Part shown: one piece after another, positions 11,161 to 20,924 of the stretch
Layout of the letters: every line of letters begins with the position of its first letter
How positions within the stretch are numbered: the first letter of the stretch is position 1
Source of the DNA: Mucilaginibacter sp. UR6-11
Lineage (GTDB): Bacteria > Bacteroidota > Bacteroidia > Sphingobacteriales > Sphingobacteriaceae
Assembly (NCBI RefSeq): GCF_020880695.1
Contig: NZ_JAJIWO010000001.1
Coordinates: 744,001 to 808,000 of the forward strand
Length of the DNA: 64,000 bases
Direction: 5' to 3'
The notes under the pieces: generated by a model
The model's database searches: none
Seen by the model: only the letters and a program-made list of their open reading frames with translations
Told to the model about the DNA's origin: nothing
Made by a program: the position numbers and the translations under genes

Positions 11161-14100
11161 TCTAACGTGATATCCAAACCTAAACCTCTTAATTCATGAA
11201 CCAATACGTTGAATGATTCAGGAACTGAAGGCGTTGGCAGGTTTTCACCTTTAACAATAGCCTCGTAAGTTTTGGCACGGCCAACAACATCATCCGATTT
11301 AACGGTTAATATTTCCTGCAGGATGTTTGATGCACCAAATGCTTCAAGCGCCCAAACCTCCATCTCACCAAAACGCTGACCACCAAACTGGGCTTTACCA
11401 CCCAATGGTTGTTGTGTAATTAATGAGTATGGCCCGATAGAACGTGCATGCATTTTATCATCAACCATGTGACCTAATTTCAGCATGTAGATAATACCTA
11501 CTGTAGTTTGCTGATCAAAACGATCACCAGTTAAACCATTGTATAAATAAGTACGGCCTGATTCAGGGATACCGGCTTTTTTAACCCACTCTTCCACTTC
11601 TTCATGGCTTGCACCATCAAAAATCGGGGTTGCAAATTTAATGCCCAGCTCTTTACCAGCCCAACCTAATACAGTTTCATAGATCTGGCCCAGGTTCATA
11701 CGTGAAGGTACACCCAGTGGGTTCAACACAATATCAACCGGTGTTCCGTCTTCTAAGAAAGGCATATCCTCGTCACGTACAATACGCGCAACAATACCTT
11801 TATTACCGTGACGGCCCGCCATTTTATCACCCACTTTAAGCTTACGCTTTTTAGCGATGTAAACCTTAGCCATTTGTACGATACCAGATGGAAGCTCATC
11901 ACCTACACTGATAGCAAATTTATCGCGACGGTAAGCACCCAGTTCCTCATTAACCTTGATGTTATAGTTATGAAGCAAAGTTTTTATCTGGTCGTTTTTG
12001 TCATCATCAGTTGTCCATTTTGTTGGGTTGATGTTTTCAAAAGGTAACTCAGTTAAAATCTTTTGAGTGAATTTAACGCCTTTAGGCACCAATAGCTCTT
12101 TGTAAACATTGCTTACACCTTGTGATGTTTTGCCGTTAACTATCTCAAATAACTTCTCAATTAAAGTGTTTTTAAGATCTTTTACTGCTTTGTCATGTTT
12201 AATATCAAGCTTCTCGATCTGTGCTTTTTCTTCTGCCTTGGTAGTTTTCTTAGCACGCGAGAATAATTTGGTATCAATTACAACACCCGCGATAGACGGC
12301 GGAGTTTTTAATGACGCATCTTTAACGTCACCTGCTTTATCACCAAATATGGCACGTAATAATTTCTCTTCCGGTGAAGGATCAGACTCACCTTTCGGCG
12401 TGATCTTACCTATCAGGATATCGCCTTCTTTAACTTCGGCACCAACACGGATAATACCGTCTTCGTCCAAATCTTTAGTAGCTTCTTCTGATACGTTAGG
12501 GATATCCGGAGTTAACTCTTCTTCCCCACGTTTGGTATCACGTACTTCCAGTTCAAATTCCTCAACGTGAAGAGAAGTAAAGATATCCTGGGATACTACA
12601 CGCTCAGAGATCACGATCGCATCCTCAAAGTTATAACCCTGCCAAGGCATGAATGCCACTTTAAGGTTACGGCCCAGTGCTAACTCGCCATCTTGTGTTG
12701 CATAACCTTCGCAAAGCACCTGTCCTTTTTCAACTCTTTCGCCTTTCTTAACAATCGGTTTTAAGTTGATGGTAGTGCTTTGGTTGGTTTTCTTAAACTT
12801 GGTTAAGATATAGCTTCTTGAATCACCGTCGAAAGAGATCAAACGATCAAGTTCATTACGGTCATATTTAATTACAATCTGGTTTGCGTCAACATACTCC
12901 ACAACACCATCGCCTTCGGCGTTGATCAGGGTACGTGAATCTTTTGCTACACGGCCTTCTAATCCGGTTCCAACAATTGGAGCCTCAGGGCGCAATAAAG
13001 GCACTGCCTGGCGTTGCATGTTTGAACCCATCAGGGCACGGTTAGCATCATCATGCTCAAGGAACGGAATCAATGAAGCCGCAATTGAAGTGATCTGGTT
13101 TGGAGCGATGTCCATCAAATCCAACTTCTCCGGATCAATGATCGGGAAGTCACCTTCAAAACGGGCTTTTACTTTAGGTAATGCAAATACACCCTTATCA
13201 TCATAATGGGCATTTGCCTGGCCTATGGTTTTACCATCCTCATCCTCGGCAGACAGATAGATTACATCTTCCTGCACCTGTACTTTACCGTCAACCACAC
13301 GTTTGTATGGTGTTTCAATAAAGCCTAAGTTGTTGATCTTGGCATGTACGCAAAGTGATGATATCAAACCGATGTTCGGTCCTTCCGGAGTTTCGATGGT
13401 ACACAACCTACCGTAGTGGGTGTAGTGAACGTCACGAACCTCAAAACCTGCACGCTCACGCGACAGACCACCGGGGCCTAAGGCTGACAGACGACGCTTG
13501 TGCGTAATCTCTGCCAGTGGATTGGTTTGATCCATAAATTGTGACAACTGGTTTGTTCCGAAGAACGAGTTGATCACAGATGATAATGTACGCGCGTTGA
13601 TCAGGTCGGTAGGTGTAAATACTTCGTTGTCACGAATATTCATACGCTCACGGATGGTACGGGCCATACGTGCTAAACCAACACCAAACTGAGCATATAA
13701 CTGCTCGCCCACGGTACGCACACGACGGTTTGACAAGTGATCAATATCATCCACCTCGGCTTTTGAGTTGATTAATTTGATCAGATATTTAACTATCGCA
13801 ATGATATCCTGTTTGGTTAATACCTTAGTTTCTTCTGATGTGCTCAGTTTCAACTTACGGTTGATGCGGTACCTGCCCACATCACCAAGGTCATAACGTT
13901 TGTCAGAGAAGAATAAACGATCGATGATACCACGTGCAGTTTCCTCATCAGGTGGTTCGGCGTTACGTAATTGACGGTAGATATGCTCAACCGCTTCTTT
14001 TTCTGAGTTTGAAGTATCCTTTTGTAAGGTATTATATATAATAGTGTAATCACCACTGGTTGCAGCATCTTCCTTGTTCAGGATGATGGTTTTAACACCG

Positions 14101-14960
14101 GCGTCAATGATCATATCGATATGGTCATCTTCCAGCACGGTTTCACGCTCCAGGATAATTTCGTTACGGTCAATGGAAACTACTTCACCGGTATCTTCAT
14201 CCACAAAATCTTCAACCCATTTCTTTAAAACTCTGGCAGCCAGTTTACGGCCGATGAATTTTTTAAGACCTGACTTGCTAACTTTTACTTCATCAGCCAG
14301 TTCAAATAACTCCAGGATATCTTTATCAGAGTCATAACCAATGGCACGGAGCAGGGTAGTTACCGGGAACTTCTTTTTACGGTCAATGTAAGCATACATC
14401 ACGTTGTTAACGTCAGTAGCAAACTCAATCCATGAACCCTTGAACGGGATAACACGGGCCGAGTACAATTTTGTACCGTTGGTGTGACGGCTTTGGCCGA
14501 AGAACACGCCTGGCGAACGGTGTAGCTGTGATACAATTACACGTTCTGCACCATTGATAACAAAGGTTCCTTTAGGCGTCATGTAAGGGATAGTTCCCAA
14601 ATACACGTCCTGAACAATTGTTTCAAAATCTTCGTGCTCAGCATCATTACATGATAAGCGAAGTTTTGCTTTTAATGGTACGCTATAAGTTAATCCGCGC
14701 TCAATACACTCGCGTATATCGTAACGTGGCGGATCAATGAAATAATCAAGAAACTCCAGTACGAAGATGTTTCTTGAATCTGAAATAGGAAAGTTTTCGG
14801 CAAATACTTTAAACAGGCCCTCTTTATGACGGTTGTCTGAAGTTGTTTCCAATTGAAAAAATTCCTGGAAAGATTGCAACTGCACATCCAGAAAATCGGG
14901 GTAATCAAGTACCTTTCTGCTGGTTGCAAAGTTTACTCTTTGATTTTTTTTGTTTGCCAA
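11157..14960 (-). CDS. rpoB: DNA-directed RNA polymerase subunit beta
   Basis: A 1267-residue beta subunit. The rifampicin pocket ([12 protein letters not shown] ... [13 protein letters not shown]) keeps the Asp, His and Ser that correspond to E. coli D516, H526 and S531, so no resistance substitution is visible at these sites. The switch region KIKERK-like and GHKIGG/GRHGNKG motifs are present ([13 protein letters not shown]). The start codon is TTG: a TAA lies three codons upstream in frame and no ATG occurs near the conserved N-terminus [11 protein letters not shown]. It is transcribed after rplL across a gap with a strong hairpin. Confidence 0.99.
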   Translation of the reverse strand: MANKKNQRVNFATSRKVLDYPDFLDVQLQSFQEFFQLETTSDNRHKEGLFKVFAENFPISDSRNIFVLEFLDYFIDPPRYDIRECIERGLTYSVPLKAKLRLSCNDAEHEDFETIVQDVYLGTIPYMTPKGTFVINGAERVIVSQLHRSPGVFFGQSRHTNGTKLYSARVIPFKGSWIEFATDVNNVMYAYIDRKKKFPVTTLLRAIGYDSDKDILELFELADEVKVSKSGLKKFIGRKLAARVLKKWVEDFVDEDTGEVVSIDRNEIILERETVLEDDHIDMIIDAGVKTIILNKEDAATSGDYTIIYNTLQKDTSNSEKEAVEHIYRQLRNAEPPDEETARGIIDRLFFSDKRYDLGDVGRYRINRKLKLSTSEETKVLTKQDIIAIVKYLIKLINSKAEVDDIDHLSNRRVRTVGEQLYAQFGVGLARMARTIRERMNIRDNEVFTPTDLINARTLSSVINSFFGTNQLSQFMDQTNPLAEITHKRRLSALGPGGLSRERAGFEVRDVHYTHYGRLCTIETPEGPNIGLISSLCVHAKINNLGFIETPYKRVVDGKVQVQEDVIYLSAEDEDGKTIGQANAHYDDKGVFALPKVKARFEGDFPIIDPEKLDLMDIAPNQITSIAASLIPFLEHDDANRALMGSNMQRQAVPLLRPEAPIVGTGLEGRVAKDSRTLINAEGDGVVEYVDANQIVIKYDRNELDRLISFDGDSRSYILTKFKKTNQSTTINLKPIVKKGERVEKGQVLCEGYATQDGELALGRNLKVAFMPWQGYNFEDAIVISERVVSQDIFTSLHVEEFELEVRDTKRGEEELTPDIPNVSEEATKDLDEDGIIRVGAEVKEGDILIGKITPKGESDPSPEEKLLRAIFGDKAGDVKDASLKTPPSIAGVVIDTKLFSRAKKTTKAEEKAQIEKLDIKHDKAVKDLKNTLIEKLFEIVNGKTSQGVSNVYKELLVPKGVKFTQKILTELPFENINPTKWTTDDDKNDQIKTLLHNYNIKVNEELGAYRRDKFAISVGDELPSGIVQMAKVYIAKKRKLKVGDKMAGRHGNKGIVARIVRDEDMPFLEDGTPVDIVLNPLGVPSRMNLGQIYETVLGWAGKELGIKFATPIFDGASHEEVEEWVKKAGIPESGRTYLYNGLTGDRFDQQTTVGIIYMLKLGHMVDDKMHARSIGPYSLITQQPLGGKAQFGGQRFGEMEVWALEAFGASNILQEILTVKSDDVVGRAKTYEAIVKGENLPTPSVPESFNVLVHELRGLGLDITLE

Positions 14961-14994
14961 GGTATTTTAATTTTAGTTTATTAATAAACTGTGT

Positions 14995-15090
14995 GTAGAT
15001 ATTGAGATTGGAGATATGAGATCTGAGTTGAATATAAACGGGCCAGCCCGCGTATGCTCAGTTCTAATACCTCATGGCTAATATCAAACC
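14995..15090. repeat. Degenerate-word inverted repeat, GAGATT/GATATGAG type
   Basis: Words such as GATATTGAGATTGGAGATATG on one side are matched by CTCAGTTCTAATACCTCATGG...ATATC on the other, giving an imperfect inverted repeat between rplL and rpoB. It belongs to the same structural class as the AAAGGT repeat but uses different words. Confidence 0.6.
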
Positions 15091-15106
15091 TTTATAAACA
15101 GCAATA

Positions 15107-15133
15107 GACCCCGACCAAATATGGTCGGAGTCT
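15107..15133 (-). terminator. Hairpin between rplL and rpoB (attenuator or processing site)
   Basis: On the minus strand GACTCCGACC and GGTCGGGGTC form a 10-bp stem around ATATTT, 25 nt after the rplL stop. No T-run follows, so it is more like a partial terminator or RNase III site than a full terminator. In E. coli the same gap carries an attenuator and a processing hairpin that set the ratio of ribosomal protein to polymerase. Confidence 0.6.
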
Positions 15134-15157
15134 GATGCTATAAGTATTGTGGTTAAC

Positions 15158-15544
15158 TTATTTAACCTCAACTACTGCTCCGGCTTCTTCTAATTGAGAT
15201 TTCAGAGATTGAGCTTCTTCTTTAGTTACACCAGTTTTTACTTCTTTAGGTGCACCGTCAACAAGATCTTTTGCTTCTTTCAAACCAAGACCGGTTAAGT
15301 CTTTTACTAATTTAACAACAGCTAATTTTGAGCCACCTGCTTCTTTCAGGATAACATCAAATGCTGTTTGCTCAGCTGCAGCAGCAGGAGCGTCATCGCC
15401 ACCACCGGCAGCAGGACCTGCAACAGCAACAGCTGCAGCAGCCGGCTCAATACCGTACTCGTCTTTTAAGATCTGAGCTAATTCGTTTACTTCTTTTACT
15501 GTCAAGTTTACTAACTGTTCAGCAAATGCTTTTAAATCCGCCAT
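15158..15544 (-). CDS. rplL: 50S ribosomal protein L7/L12
   Basis: A 128-residue stalk protein: an N-terminal dimerization helix pair (residues 1-35), an Ala/Gly-rich hinge (about 36-60), and a C-terminal factor-binding domain with [15 protein letters not shown]. It binds elongation factors on the ribosome. It follows rplJ by 60 nt. Confidence 0.98.
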   Translation of the reverse strand: MADLKAFAEQLVNLTVKEVNELAQILKDEYGIEPAAAAVAVAGPAAGGGDDAPAAAAEQTAFDVILKEAGGSKLAVVKLVKDLTGLGLKEAKDLVDGAPKEVKTGVTKEEAQSLKSQLEEAGAVVEVK

Positions 15545-15604
15545 TATATTATGTTTTTTACTTTAATGCTTTGTGTTTAATAATCAAACTTTTAGGTGTT
15601 TGAA

Positions 15605-16123
15605 TTAACCTCTTTCTTGTAATGTTTTTACTAATCCTGCCAATGTGTTTCCGCCTGATTGCAGTGCAGATACCACATTTTTCGCTGGCGACTGCAATAA
15701 TCCGATGATCTCGCCAATTAATTGTTCTTTCGATTTCAATTTGATTAAAGTATCTAATTGATTATCGCCAACAAATATTGCAGAGTCAATGTAAGCTGCT
15801 TTTAAAACTGGTTTGTCACCTTGTTTTCTTAGCTTTTTGATCAGCTTTGCCGGGGCAGTTGCTGATTTTGAGAAAAGAATAGATGATGAACCTTTTAATA
15901 CATCATACATTGCGGTATAATCACCACCGGCAGCTTCCATAGCTTTTTTAATCAAGCTGTTTTTTGCTACCTTCATCGTAATGTCGCTTTCGAAACATTG
16001 ACGACGAATATTGTTGATTTTTGCAACCGTTAGGTCTGAAGTATCGGTAATATAAAAATTACCGTATTCCTTCATTTGTTCAGAGAGGGCAAGAACAAGG
16101 TCGTGTTTTTCTTCTTTATTCAT
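15605..16123 (-). CDS. rplJ: 50S ribosomal protein L10
   Basis: A 172-residue L10 (uL10). The N-terminal rRNA-binding domain is typical (IRRQCFESDITMKVAKNSLIKKAM) and the C-terminal helices end in LAGLVKTLQERG, the L7/L12 dock. It starts 2 nt after the rplA stop, so the L10 leader found before rplJ in E. coli has no room here and any autoregulation must act elsewhere. Confidence 0.98.
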   Translation of the reverse strand: MNKEEKHDLVLALSEQMKEYGNFYITDTSDLTVAKINNIRRQCFESDITMKVAKNSLIKKAMEAAGGDYTAMYDVLKGSSSILFSKSATAPAKLIKKLRKQGDKPVLKAAYIDSAIFVGDNQLDTLIKLKSKEQLIGEIIGLLQSPAKNVVSALQSGGNTLAGLVKTLQERG

Positions 16124-16125
16124 GA

Positions 16126-16824
16126 TTAAATTCCCGCTACTGATTTTGTTTCTACTGTAATCCCCGGAGACATGGTAGAAGAGATATGAATACTCTTAAA
16201 ATATGTTCCTTTAGCTGATGATGGTTTTAATTTAGAGATGGTTTGCAATACTTCTAATGCATTCTCATAAATTTTATCAGCAGGGAAAGATGCTTTTCCT
16301 ATTGAGGTATGGATAATACCGGTTTTATCAACCTTGAAGTCGATCTTACCACCTTTTACCTCAGTTACAGCTTTTCCAACATCTGGAGTTACTGTACCTG
16401 ATTTAGGGTTAGGCATTAAGTTACGCGGACCAAGCACACGGCCTAATCTACCTACTTTAGCCATAACACTTGGCATGGTTATGATAATATCAACATCAGT
16501 CCATCCACCTTCAATCTTGGCGATATAGTCATCCAAACCTACAAAATCTGCACCTGCGTCTTTTGCTTCTTGTTCCTTGTCAGGAGTACAAAGCACCAGT
16601 ACACGTACAGTTTTTCCGGTTCCATGAGGCAATGTTGCAATACCACGTACCATTTGATTGGCTTTACGGGGGTCAACACCTAAACGCACATCTATATCAA
16701 CTGATGAATCAAATTTTGTATTGGTTAATTCTTTAACCAATGATGATGCATCTTGTAATGTATACGATTTATTAGCCTCAATTTTGGAGAGCGCCACTTT
16801 TTGATTTTTTGTTAATCTAGCCAC
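16126..16824 (-). CDS. rplA: 50S ribosomal protein L1
   Basis: A 232-residue L1 (uL1) with the family signature around residues 120-150 ([22 protein letters not shown]). It forms the L1 stalk at the E site and in many bacteria represses the L11-L1 messenger. It lies between rplK (28-nt gap) and rplJ (2-nt gap). Confidence 0.98.
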   Translation of the reverse strand: MARLTKNQKVALSKIEANKSYTLQDASSLVKELTNTKFDSSVDIDVRLGVDPRKANQMVRGIATLPHGTGKTVRVLVLCTPDKEQEAKDAGADFVGLDDYIAKIEGGWTDVDIIITMPSVMAKVGRLGRVLGPRNLMPNPKSGTVTPDVGKAVTEVKGGKIDFKVDKTGIIHTSIGKASFPADKIYENALEVLQTISKLKPSSAKGTYFKSIHISSTMSPGITVETKSVAGI

Positions 16825-16852
16825 TGTCTTAAACTGATTTGTATAAATTTAA

Positions 16853-17293
16853 TTAATTCCAGGGTGCCGTACCTGATACGGTTATCCCCATACTGCGGGC
16901 AGTACCTGCTACCATTTTCATGGCTGATTCTACTGTGAACGCGTTTAAATCAGTCATTTTATCTTTAGCTATCTGCTCAACCTGTTCCCAATTTACATTG
17001 GCAACTTTTTTACGGTTAGGCTCGGCCGAACCACCTTTTAAACCTGATACTTCCATTAACTGGATAGCTACAGGAGGAGTTTTAATGATAAAATCGAATG
17101 ACTTGTCAACATAAACAGTGATAACTACAGGTAACACTTTACCAGGTTTGTCCTGGGTACGTGCGTTGAACTGTTTGCAAAACTCCATTATGTTCACCCC
17201 TTTTGCACCTAATGCAGGTCCAATTGGAGGTGATGGATTTGCAGCACCGCCCTTCACTTGCAGCTTAACCATTGCACCGACTTCTTTTGCCAT
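16853..17293 (-). CDS. rplK: 50S ribosomal protein L11
   Basis: A 146-residue L11 (uL11). The N-terminal domain has the proline-rich [20 protein letters not shown], the thiostrepton contact region, and the C-terminal RNA-binding domain ends with [10 protein letters not shown]. It is the first of the four stalk protein genes. Confidence 0.98.
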   Translation of the reverse strand: MAKEVGAMVKLQVKGGAANPSPPIGPALGAKGVNIMEFCKQFNARTQDKPGKVLPVVITVYVDKSFDFIIKTPPVAIQLMEVSGLKGGSAEPNRKKVANVNWEQVEQIAKDKMTDLNAFTVESAMKMVAGTARSMGITVSGTAPWN

Positions 17294-17336
17294 TTGCTTT
17301 TTTATTTAATTATTCAATGTTATAAAGTGGAAGCTA

Positions 17337-17472
17337 TGTAACATTTGTTAGTCTGGTATTTAGTAGTCAGTATCAAGTATTTAGACTTTTACCTTCTCTA
17401 TAGTACCATTATCTTCAATATCAAATTGCAACAAGTATTCTTCCTTGATACCTGCTACTAAATACTTGATAC
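17337..17472. repeat. Degenerate-word inverted repeat, GTATTTAGTAG/GTATCAAG type
   Basis: Between nusG and rplK the words GTATTTAGTAGTCAG and GTATCAAGTATTTAG are mirrored downstream by TTGATACCTGCTACTAAATAC and TTGATAC. The two arms form an imperfect stem of about 28 bp around a 60-nt spacer. Confidence 0.65.
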
Positions 17473-17474
17473 TA

Positions 17475-18017
17475 TTACTCTTTCTCTACCTGCATGTAAT
17501 TCAATTCAAGCGGCGTACGGCGCCCAAATATCTTTACCATTACCTTCAGTTTCTTTTTCTCTTCATTAACCTCTTCAATCACCCCGCTAAATCCGTTGAA
17601 AGGCCCGTCCATTACTTTAACGTTTTCGCCAACGTAATAAGGCACATTCATGGTTTCGCCCTGCGCGGTCATTTCATCAACCTTACCTAAAATACGGTTA
17701 ACTTCTGCCTGGCGCAAAGGGATAGCATTACCCTGTTTATCACCCAGGAAACCAATAACGCTGTTCACATTTTTGATGATGTGCTCCAACTCGCCATCTA
17801 ACTGGGCTTCCATTAATACATAACCCGGAAAGTAGTTGCGTTCTTTAGCAATTTTCTTTCCGTCGCGCATTTGATAATATTTCTCGGTAGGTATTAATAC
17901 CTGGGGCACCAAATGCGTAATGCCTAAACGGGCAATTTCTGCGTCAATATATTGTTTAACTTTTTTTTCTTTACCGCTTATGGCGCGTACAACGTACCAT
18001 TTTAACTGATCACTCAT
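17475..18017 (-). CDS. nusG: Transcription termination/antitermination protein NusG
   Basis: A 180-residue NusG: an NGN domain ([18 protein letters not shown] ... [13 protein letters not shown]) and a C-terminal KOW domain ([19 protein letters not shown]). It binds RNA polymerase beta' and couples it to the ribosome or Rho. It is 11 nt downstream of secE, as in most bacteria. Confidence 0.98.
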   Translation of the reverse strand: MSDQLKWYVVRAISGKEKKVKQYIDAEIARLGITHLVPQVLIPTEKYYQMRDGKKIAKERNYFPGYVLMEAQLDGELEHIIKNVNSVIGFLGDKQGNAIPLRQAEVNRILGKVDEMTAQGETMNVPYYVGENVKVMDGPFNGFSGVIEEVNEEKKKLKVMVKIFGRRTPLELNYMQVEKE

Positions 18018-18028
18018 CTTTATATATA

Positions 18029-18223
18029 TTAAGCTAGTGAACTATAAAACTTGTTAAGCAGAAAGCCGATGACCTGATCCATACCAAATATCAGCATGGC
18101 GATGATAATTGCAGCTATCAATACCAAAACTGCGCTGCTTTGCAATTCACGCCAGGTTGGCCAGGTTACTTTCTGGGTCAACTCGATGTAAGACTCTTTA
18201 ATATATTCAGATACGTTAGCCAT
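18029..18223 (-). CDS. secE: Preprotein translocase subunit SecE
   Basis: A 64-residue single-spanning SecE. A short amphipathic helix ([21 protein letters not shown]) with the conserved WPT precedes one membrane helix ([17 protein letters not shown]). It clamps SecY in the Sec translocon. It sits between tRNA-Trp and nusG. Confidence 0.96.
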   Translation of the reverse strand: MANVSEYIKESYIELTQKVTWPTWRELQSSAVLVLIAAIIIAMLIFGMDQVIGFLLNKFYSSLA

Positions 18224-18244
18224 TCTTAGTTATTTGCTATTATG

Positions 18245-18316
18245 CACGGGAACAAGGATTCGAACCCTGATCAAAGGTTTTGGAGACCTCTATTCTACCG
18301 TTGAACTATTCCCGTG
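18245..18316 (-). tRNA. tRNA-Trp (CCA)
   Basis: The minus strand folds into a 72-nt cloverleaf with acceptor stem CACGGGA/TCCCGTG, anticodon loop CTCCAAA giving CCA, and a GGTTCGAATCC T-arm. It lies between tuf and secE, a conserved position. Confidence 0.97.
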
Positions 18317-18355
18317 TAAACCCTCGATTTCCCGAAGGAACATTATAATATTGAT

Positions 18356-18385
18356 AAAGTACCCTGGCAAAAGCCGGGGTACTTT
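18356..18385 (-). terminator. Hairpin after tuf
   Basis: AGTACCCYGGC and its complement form an 11-bp stem around four bases, 45 nt past the tuf stop and before tRNA-Trp. The tail is TTTATC rather than a long T-run, so it may be a weak terminator or a stabilizing 3' end that lets part of the transcription continue into tRNA-Trp and secE. Confidence 0.65.
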
Positions 18386-18429
18386 ACAAAAAAATTAACC
18401 GTTTTTTAATTCCCTTAAAGGGATTGAAA

Positions 18430-19617
18430 TTATTTTAAAATTTCAGTTACCTGGCCGGCACCTACTGTTCTGCCACCTTCACGGATAGCGAAACGTAAGC
18501 CTTTTTCCATTGCGATAGCGTTGATCAACTTTACAGTGATGGTAACGTTATCACCAGGCATAACCATTTCTACACCTTCAGCTAAGGTGATTTCACCTGT
18601 AACGTCTGTTGTACGGAAATAGAATTGCGGACGGTATTTGTTAAAGAACGGCGTGTGACGGCCACCTTCAGCTTTTGATAATACGTAAACTTCTGCTTTG
18701 AAATCAGTGTGCGGATTTACTGAACCTGGTTTGCAAATAACCATACCACGACGGATATCAGTTTTTTCAATACCACGTAATAATAAACCTACGTTGTCAC
18801 CAGCTTCGCCACGGTCAAGGATCTTGCGGAACATCTCAACACCTGTTACGGTTGATTTCAAGTTCTCAGCACCCATACCTAATATATCAACCTGCTCACC
18901 AGAGTTGATTACACCACGCTCAATACGACCAGTTGCAACAGTACCACGACCAGTGATCGAGAATACGTCCTCAACAGGCATCAAGAATGGAAGTTCTGTC
19001 AAACGCGGAGGAATTGGGATGTAGCTATCAACAGCGTCCATCAATTCCATAATTTTACCAACCCATTTCGGATCAGCATTTAAGCCCCCCAAAGCAGAGC
19101 CCTGGATTACCGGGATATCATCACCAGGGAAATCATAGAATGATAATAGCTCACGGATTTCCATTTCTACTAATTCTAACAATTCCGGATCATCAACCAT
19201 ATCCACTTTATTCATGAATACAACTAATGAAGGTACACCTACCTGACGAGCCAAAAGAATGTGCTCGCGTGTTTGTGGCATCGGACCATCAGTTGCAGCA
19301 ACTACGATGATAGCACCGTCCATTTGAGCTGCACCTGTAACCATGTTTTTCACATAATCCGCGTGACCCGGGCAGTCAACGTGAGCGTAGTGACGGTTAG
19401 CAGTTGAATACTCAACGTGCGCTGTATTGATTGTAATACCACGTTCTTTTTCTTCAGGAGCTGAGTCAATTGATTCAAATGAACGGGCTTCTGATAAACC
19501 TGCATCAGATAACACTTTAGTGATAGCTGCGGTAAGGGTTGTTTTGCCGTGGTCAACGTGACCGATTGTACCGATATTTAAATGCGGTTTACTGCGGTCA
19601 AACTTTTCTTTTGCCAT
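18430..19617 (-). CDS. tuf: Elongation factor Tu
   Basis: A 395-residue EF-Tu with G1 [10 protein letters not shown]3 DCPGHADY and G4 NKVD, followed by the two beta-barrel domains. It delivers aminoacyl-tRNA to the ribosome. It is directly downstream of four tRNA genes and probably shares their primary transcript. No second copy is in the window. Confidence 0.99.
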   Translation of the reverse strand: MAKEKFDRSKPHLNIGTIGHVDHGKTTLTAAITKVLSDAGLSEARSFESIDSAPEEKERGITINTAHVEYSTANRHYAHVDCPGHADYVKNMVTGAAQMDGAIIVVAATDGPMPQTREHILLARQVGVPSLVVFMNKVDMVDDPELLELVEMEIRELLSFYDFPGDDIPVIQGSALGGLNADPKWVGKIMELMDAVDSYIPIPPRLTELPFLMPVEDVFSITGRGTVATGRIERGVINSGEQVDILGMGAENLKSTVTGVEMFRKILDRGEAGDNVGLLLRGIEKTDIRRGMVICKPGSVNPHTDFKAEVYVLSKAEGGRHTPFFNKYRPQFYFRTTDVTGEITLAEGVEMVMPGDNVTITVKLINAIAMEKGLRFAIREGGRTVGAGQVTEILK

Positions 19618-19681
19618 GATTTATTTATTATTTGTAGGTTAATTTATATTCTTAATTATTACTATATACGTTACTACGTTG

Positions 19682-19753
<72 letters not shown>

Positions 19754-19756
19754 TTA

Positions 19757-19864
19757 TTGATTTTGAATTTCGGACGTTCAATTTCGGATTTAAATCCTTG
19801 TTAACTTCTCCGGCATTCTCTACCAGTTTTTTTAAGTCCGAAGTCGAAATTTCGAAATCCGACA
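19757..19864. repeat. Degenerate-word inverted repeat, TTTCGGA type
   Basis: The spacer between tRNA-Thr(GGT) and tRNA-Gly has TTTCGGACGTTC and TTTCGGATTT in one arm and AAGTCCGAAGTCGAAATTTCG plus GAAATCCGA in the other, an imperfect inverted repeat. The same words recur at 42.6-42.7 kb. Confidence 0.7.
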
Positions 19865-19872
19865 TCCTTTTG

Positions 19873-19945
19873 AGCGGAAGAAGAGGTTCGAACTCTCGAC
19901 CTATAGCTTGGAAGGCTATCGCTCTACCAACTGAGCTACTTCCGC
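19873..19945 (-). tRNA. tRNA-Gly (TCC)
   Basis: A 73-nt cloverleaf: acceptor GCGGAAG/CTTCCGC, anticodon loop CTTCCAA, T-arm GAGTTCGAACCTC. Confidence 0.97.
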
Positions 19946-19959
19946 TTTTTTATTTAACG

Positions 19960-20052
19960 AGTGATTGAGTGAATTAGCAAATGATGGAGTGAACATTTTT
20001 CAATATCTACCTTTTCATTCACTCTTTCACTCAATGTTCCCTCACTCATTAC
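19960..20052. repeat. Degenerate-word inverted repeat, GAGTGAA type
   Basis: GAGTGATTGAGTGAATTAGC and GATGGAGTGAAC face TTCATTCACTCTTTCACTC and CCCTCACTCATT in the tRNA-Gly/tRNA-Tyr spacer. The arms pair imperfectly. Confidence 0.7.
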
Positions 20053-20056
20053 AATG

Positions 20057-20137
20057 TGGGGGGAGAAGGATTCGAACCTTCGTAGCCGAAGCAACGGATT
20101 TACAGTCCGTCCCATTTGACCGCTCTGGTATCCCCCC
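20057..20137 (-). tRNA. tRNA-Tyr (GTA)
   Basis: An 81-nt class II tRNA: acceptor GGGGGGA/TCCCCCC, anticodon loop CTGTAAA, and a long variable arm (TGCTTCGGCTACG region) as expected for bacterial tRNA-Tyr. Confidence 0.97.
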
Positions 20138-20149
20138 ATTTTTGTTTAA

Positions 20150-20230
20150 TAATTGAACGTTTTAATTAGTGAATTATTGAATGACGAACTTACATTCACT
20201 CATCCTATAATTCGCTCATTCACTCAATGA
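20150..20230. repeat. Degenerate-word repeat, GTGAAT/GAATGA type
   Basis: Between tRNA-Tyr and tRNA-Thr(TGT), words such as TTAGTGAATTATTGAATGACG are mirrored by TTCACTCATCC and TTCGCTCATTCACTC. The vocabulary is the same as in the neighbouring tRNA-Gly/Tyr spacer, but the copies are not identical. Confidence 0.6.
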
Positions 20231-20238
20231 ATAAACAG

Positions 20239-20311
<73 letters not shown>

Positions 20312-20506
20312 TTATATACTTTATAATACCATGATCATCAAAAGACCAATCAGGAACTAACCGCAAAACCTGCAGGCTAATTTTTATAAGGTGTATTTTT
20401 TATTTTAAAGAACCGTTCCCTTTTATTGAAGAAGTGTGTTACACACCTCTCCGAAAGGGATTGCAAATTTACAAATAAATAACGCCCCACAAAATTTTTT
20501 ATTAAA

Positions 20507-20540
20507 AAAAAATCGACGGCCTTTTTGCCGTCGATTTTTA
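20507..20540 (-). terminator. Terminator after hpf
   Basis: AAAAATCGACGGC and GCCGTCGATTTTT form a 13-bp stem around CTTTTT/AAAAAG, 25 nt past the hpf stop. T-rich flanks on the minus strand continue (TTTTTTTTAATAAAA). It should isolate hpf from the tRNA-tuf transcript. Confidence 0.9.
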
Positions 20541-20564
20541 AGAAATATTATGGGTTTTTTATTG

Positions 20565-20912
20565 TTAAAATTCCTCTTCGGTTGATGCCAGTACGGCCTT
20601 TTTAACCTCTTGAGCAGCAATCTCTTTCCGTTTTTTATGCTTCGCTATTTGTTTGCGCAGGCTCTCAATGGCAAGGTCGGTAGCCTCTTCAAAAGATTTA
20701 CATTGTTCCTTCGCAAAAATTTGGTTGCCCGGCAACTGCAGCTTAATTTCTGTTATTTTATTGGCTTCGTGCTCTACATTTTCCAGCTTTAAATAAACCT
20801 CGCCATTTATAATGTTATCATAAAAGGTCTCCAGTTTATCGGCTTTCTTTTGTATAAATTCCAATAATCCTTTGTCTGCAGTAAAATGAATTGATTGCAC
20901 TGTAATTTTCAT
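20565..20912 (-). CDS. hpf: Ribosome hibernation promoting factor (short HPF/RaiA type)
   Basis: A 115-residue S30AE-domain protein (MKITVQSIHFTADKGLLEFI, then KLENVEHEANKITEIKLQLPG). The C-terminal dimerization domain of long HPF is absent. It would bind the small subunit in stationary phase. Translation start: AAGGAGG lies 4 nt before the ATG, right after the xerC stop codon, a strong SD in a genome where most starts have none. Confidence 0.93.
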   Translation of the reverse strand: MKITVQSIHFTADKGLLEFIQKKADKLETFYDNIINGEVYLKLENVEHEANKITEIKLQLPGNQIFAKEQCKSFEEATDLAIESLRKQIAKHKKRKEIAAQEVKKAVLASTEEEF

Positions 20913-20916
20913 GGTT

Positions 20917-20923
20917 CCTCCTT
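20917..20923 (-). promoter_or_regulatory. Strong Shine-Dalgarno of hpf
   Basis: AAGGAGG, spacer AACC, then ATG. It abuts the xerC stop codon (TAA), so ribosomes finishing xerC would be placed at the site. Nearly all other starts in the window have A/T-rich leaders without an SD. Confidence 0.75.
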
Positions 20924-20924
20924 T

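Noticed and set aside
12109..12570. Open frame of 153 codons antisense to rpoB
   Set aside because: Shadow of rpoB codons; low complexity (Ser/Leu-rich), no start signal.
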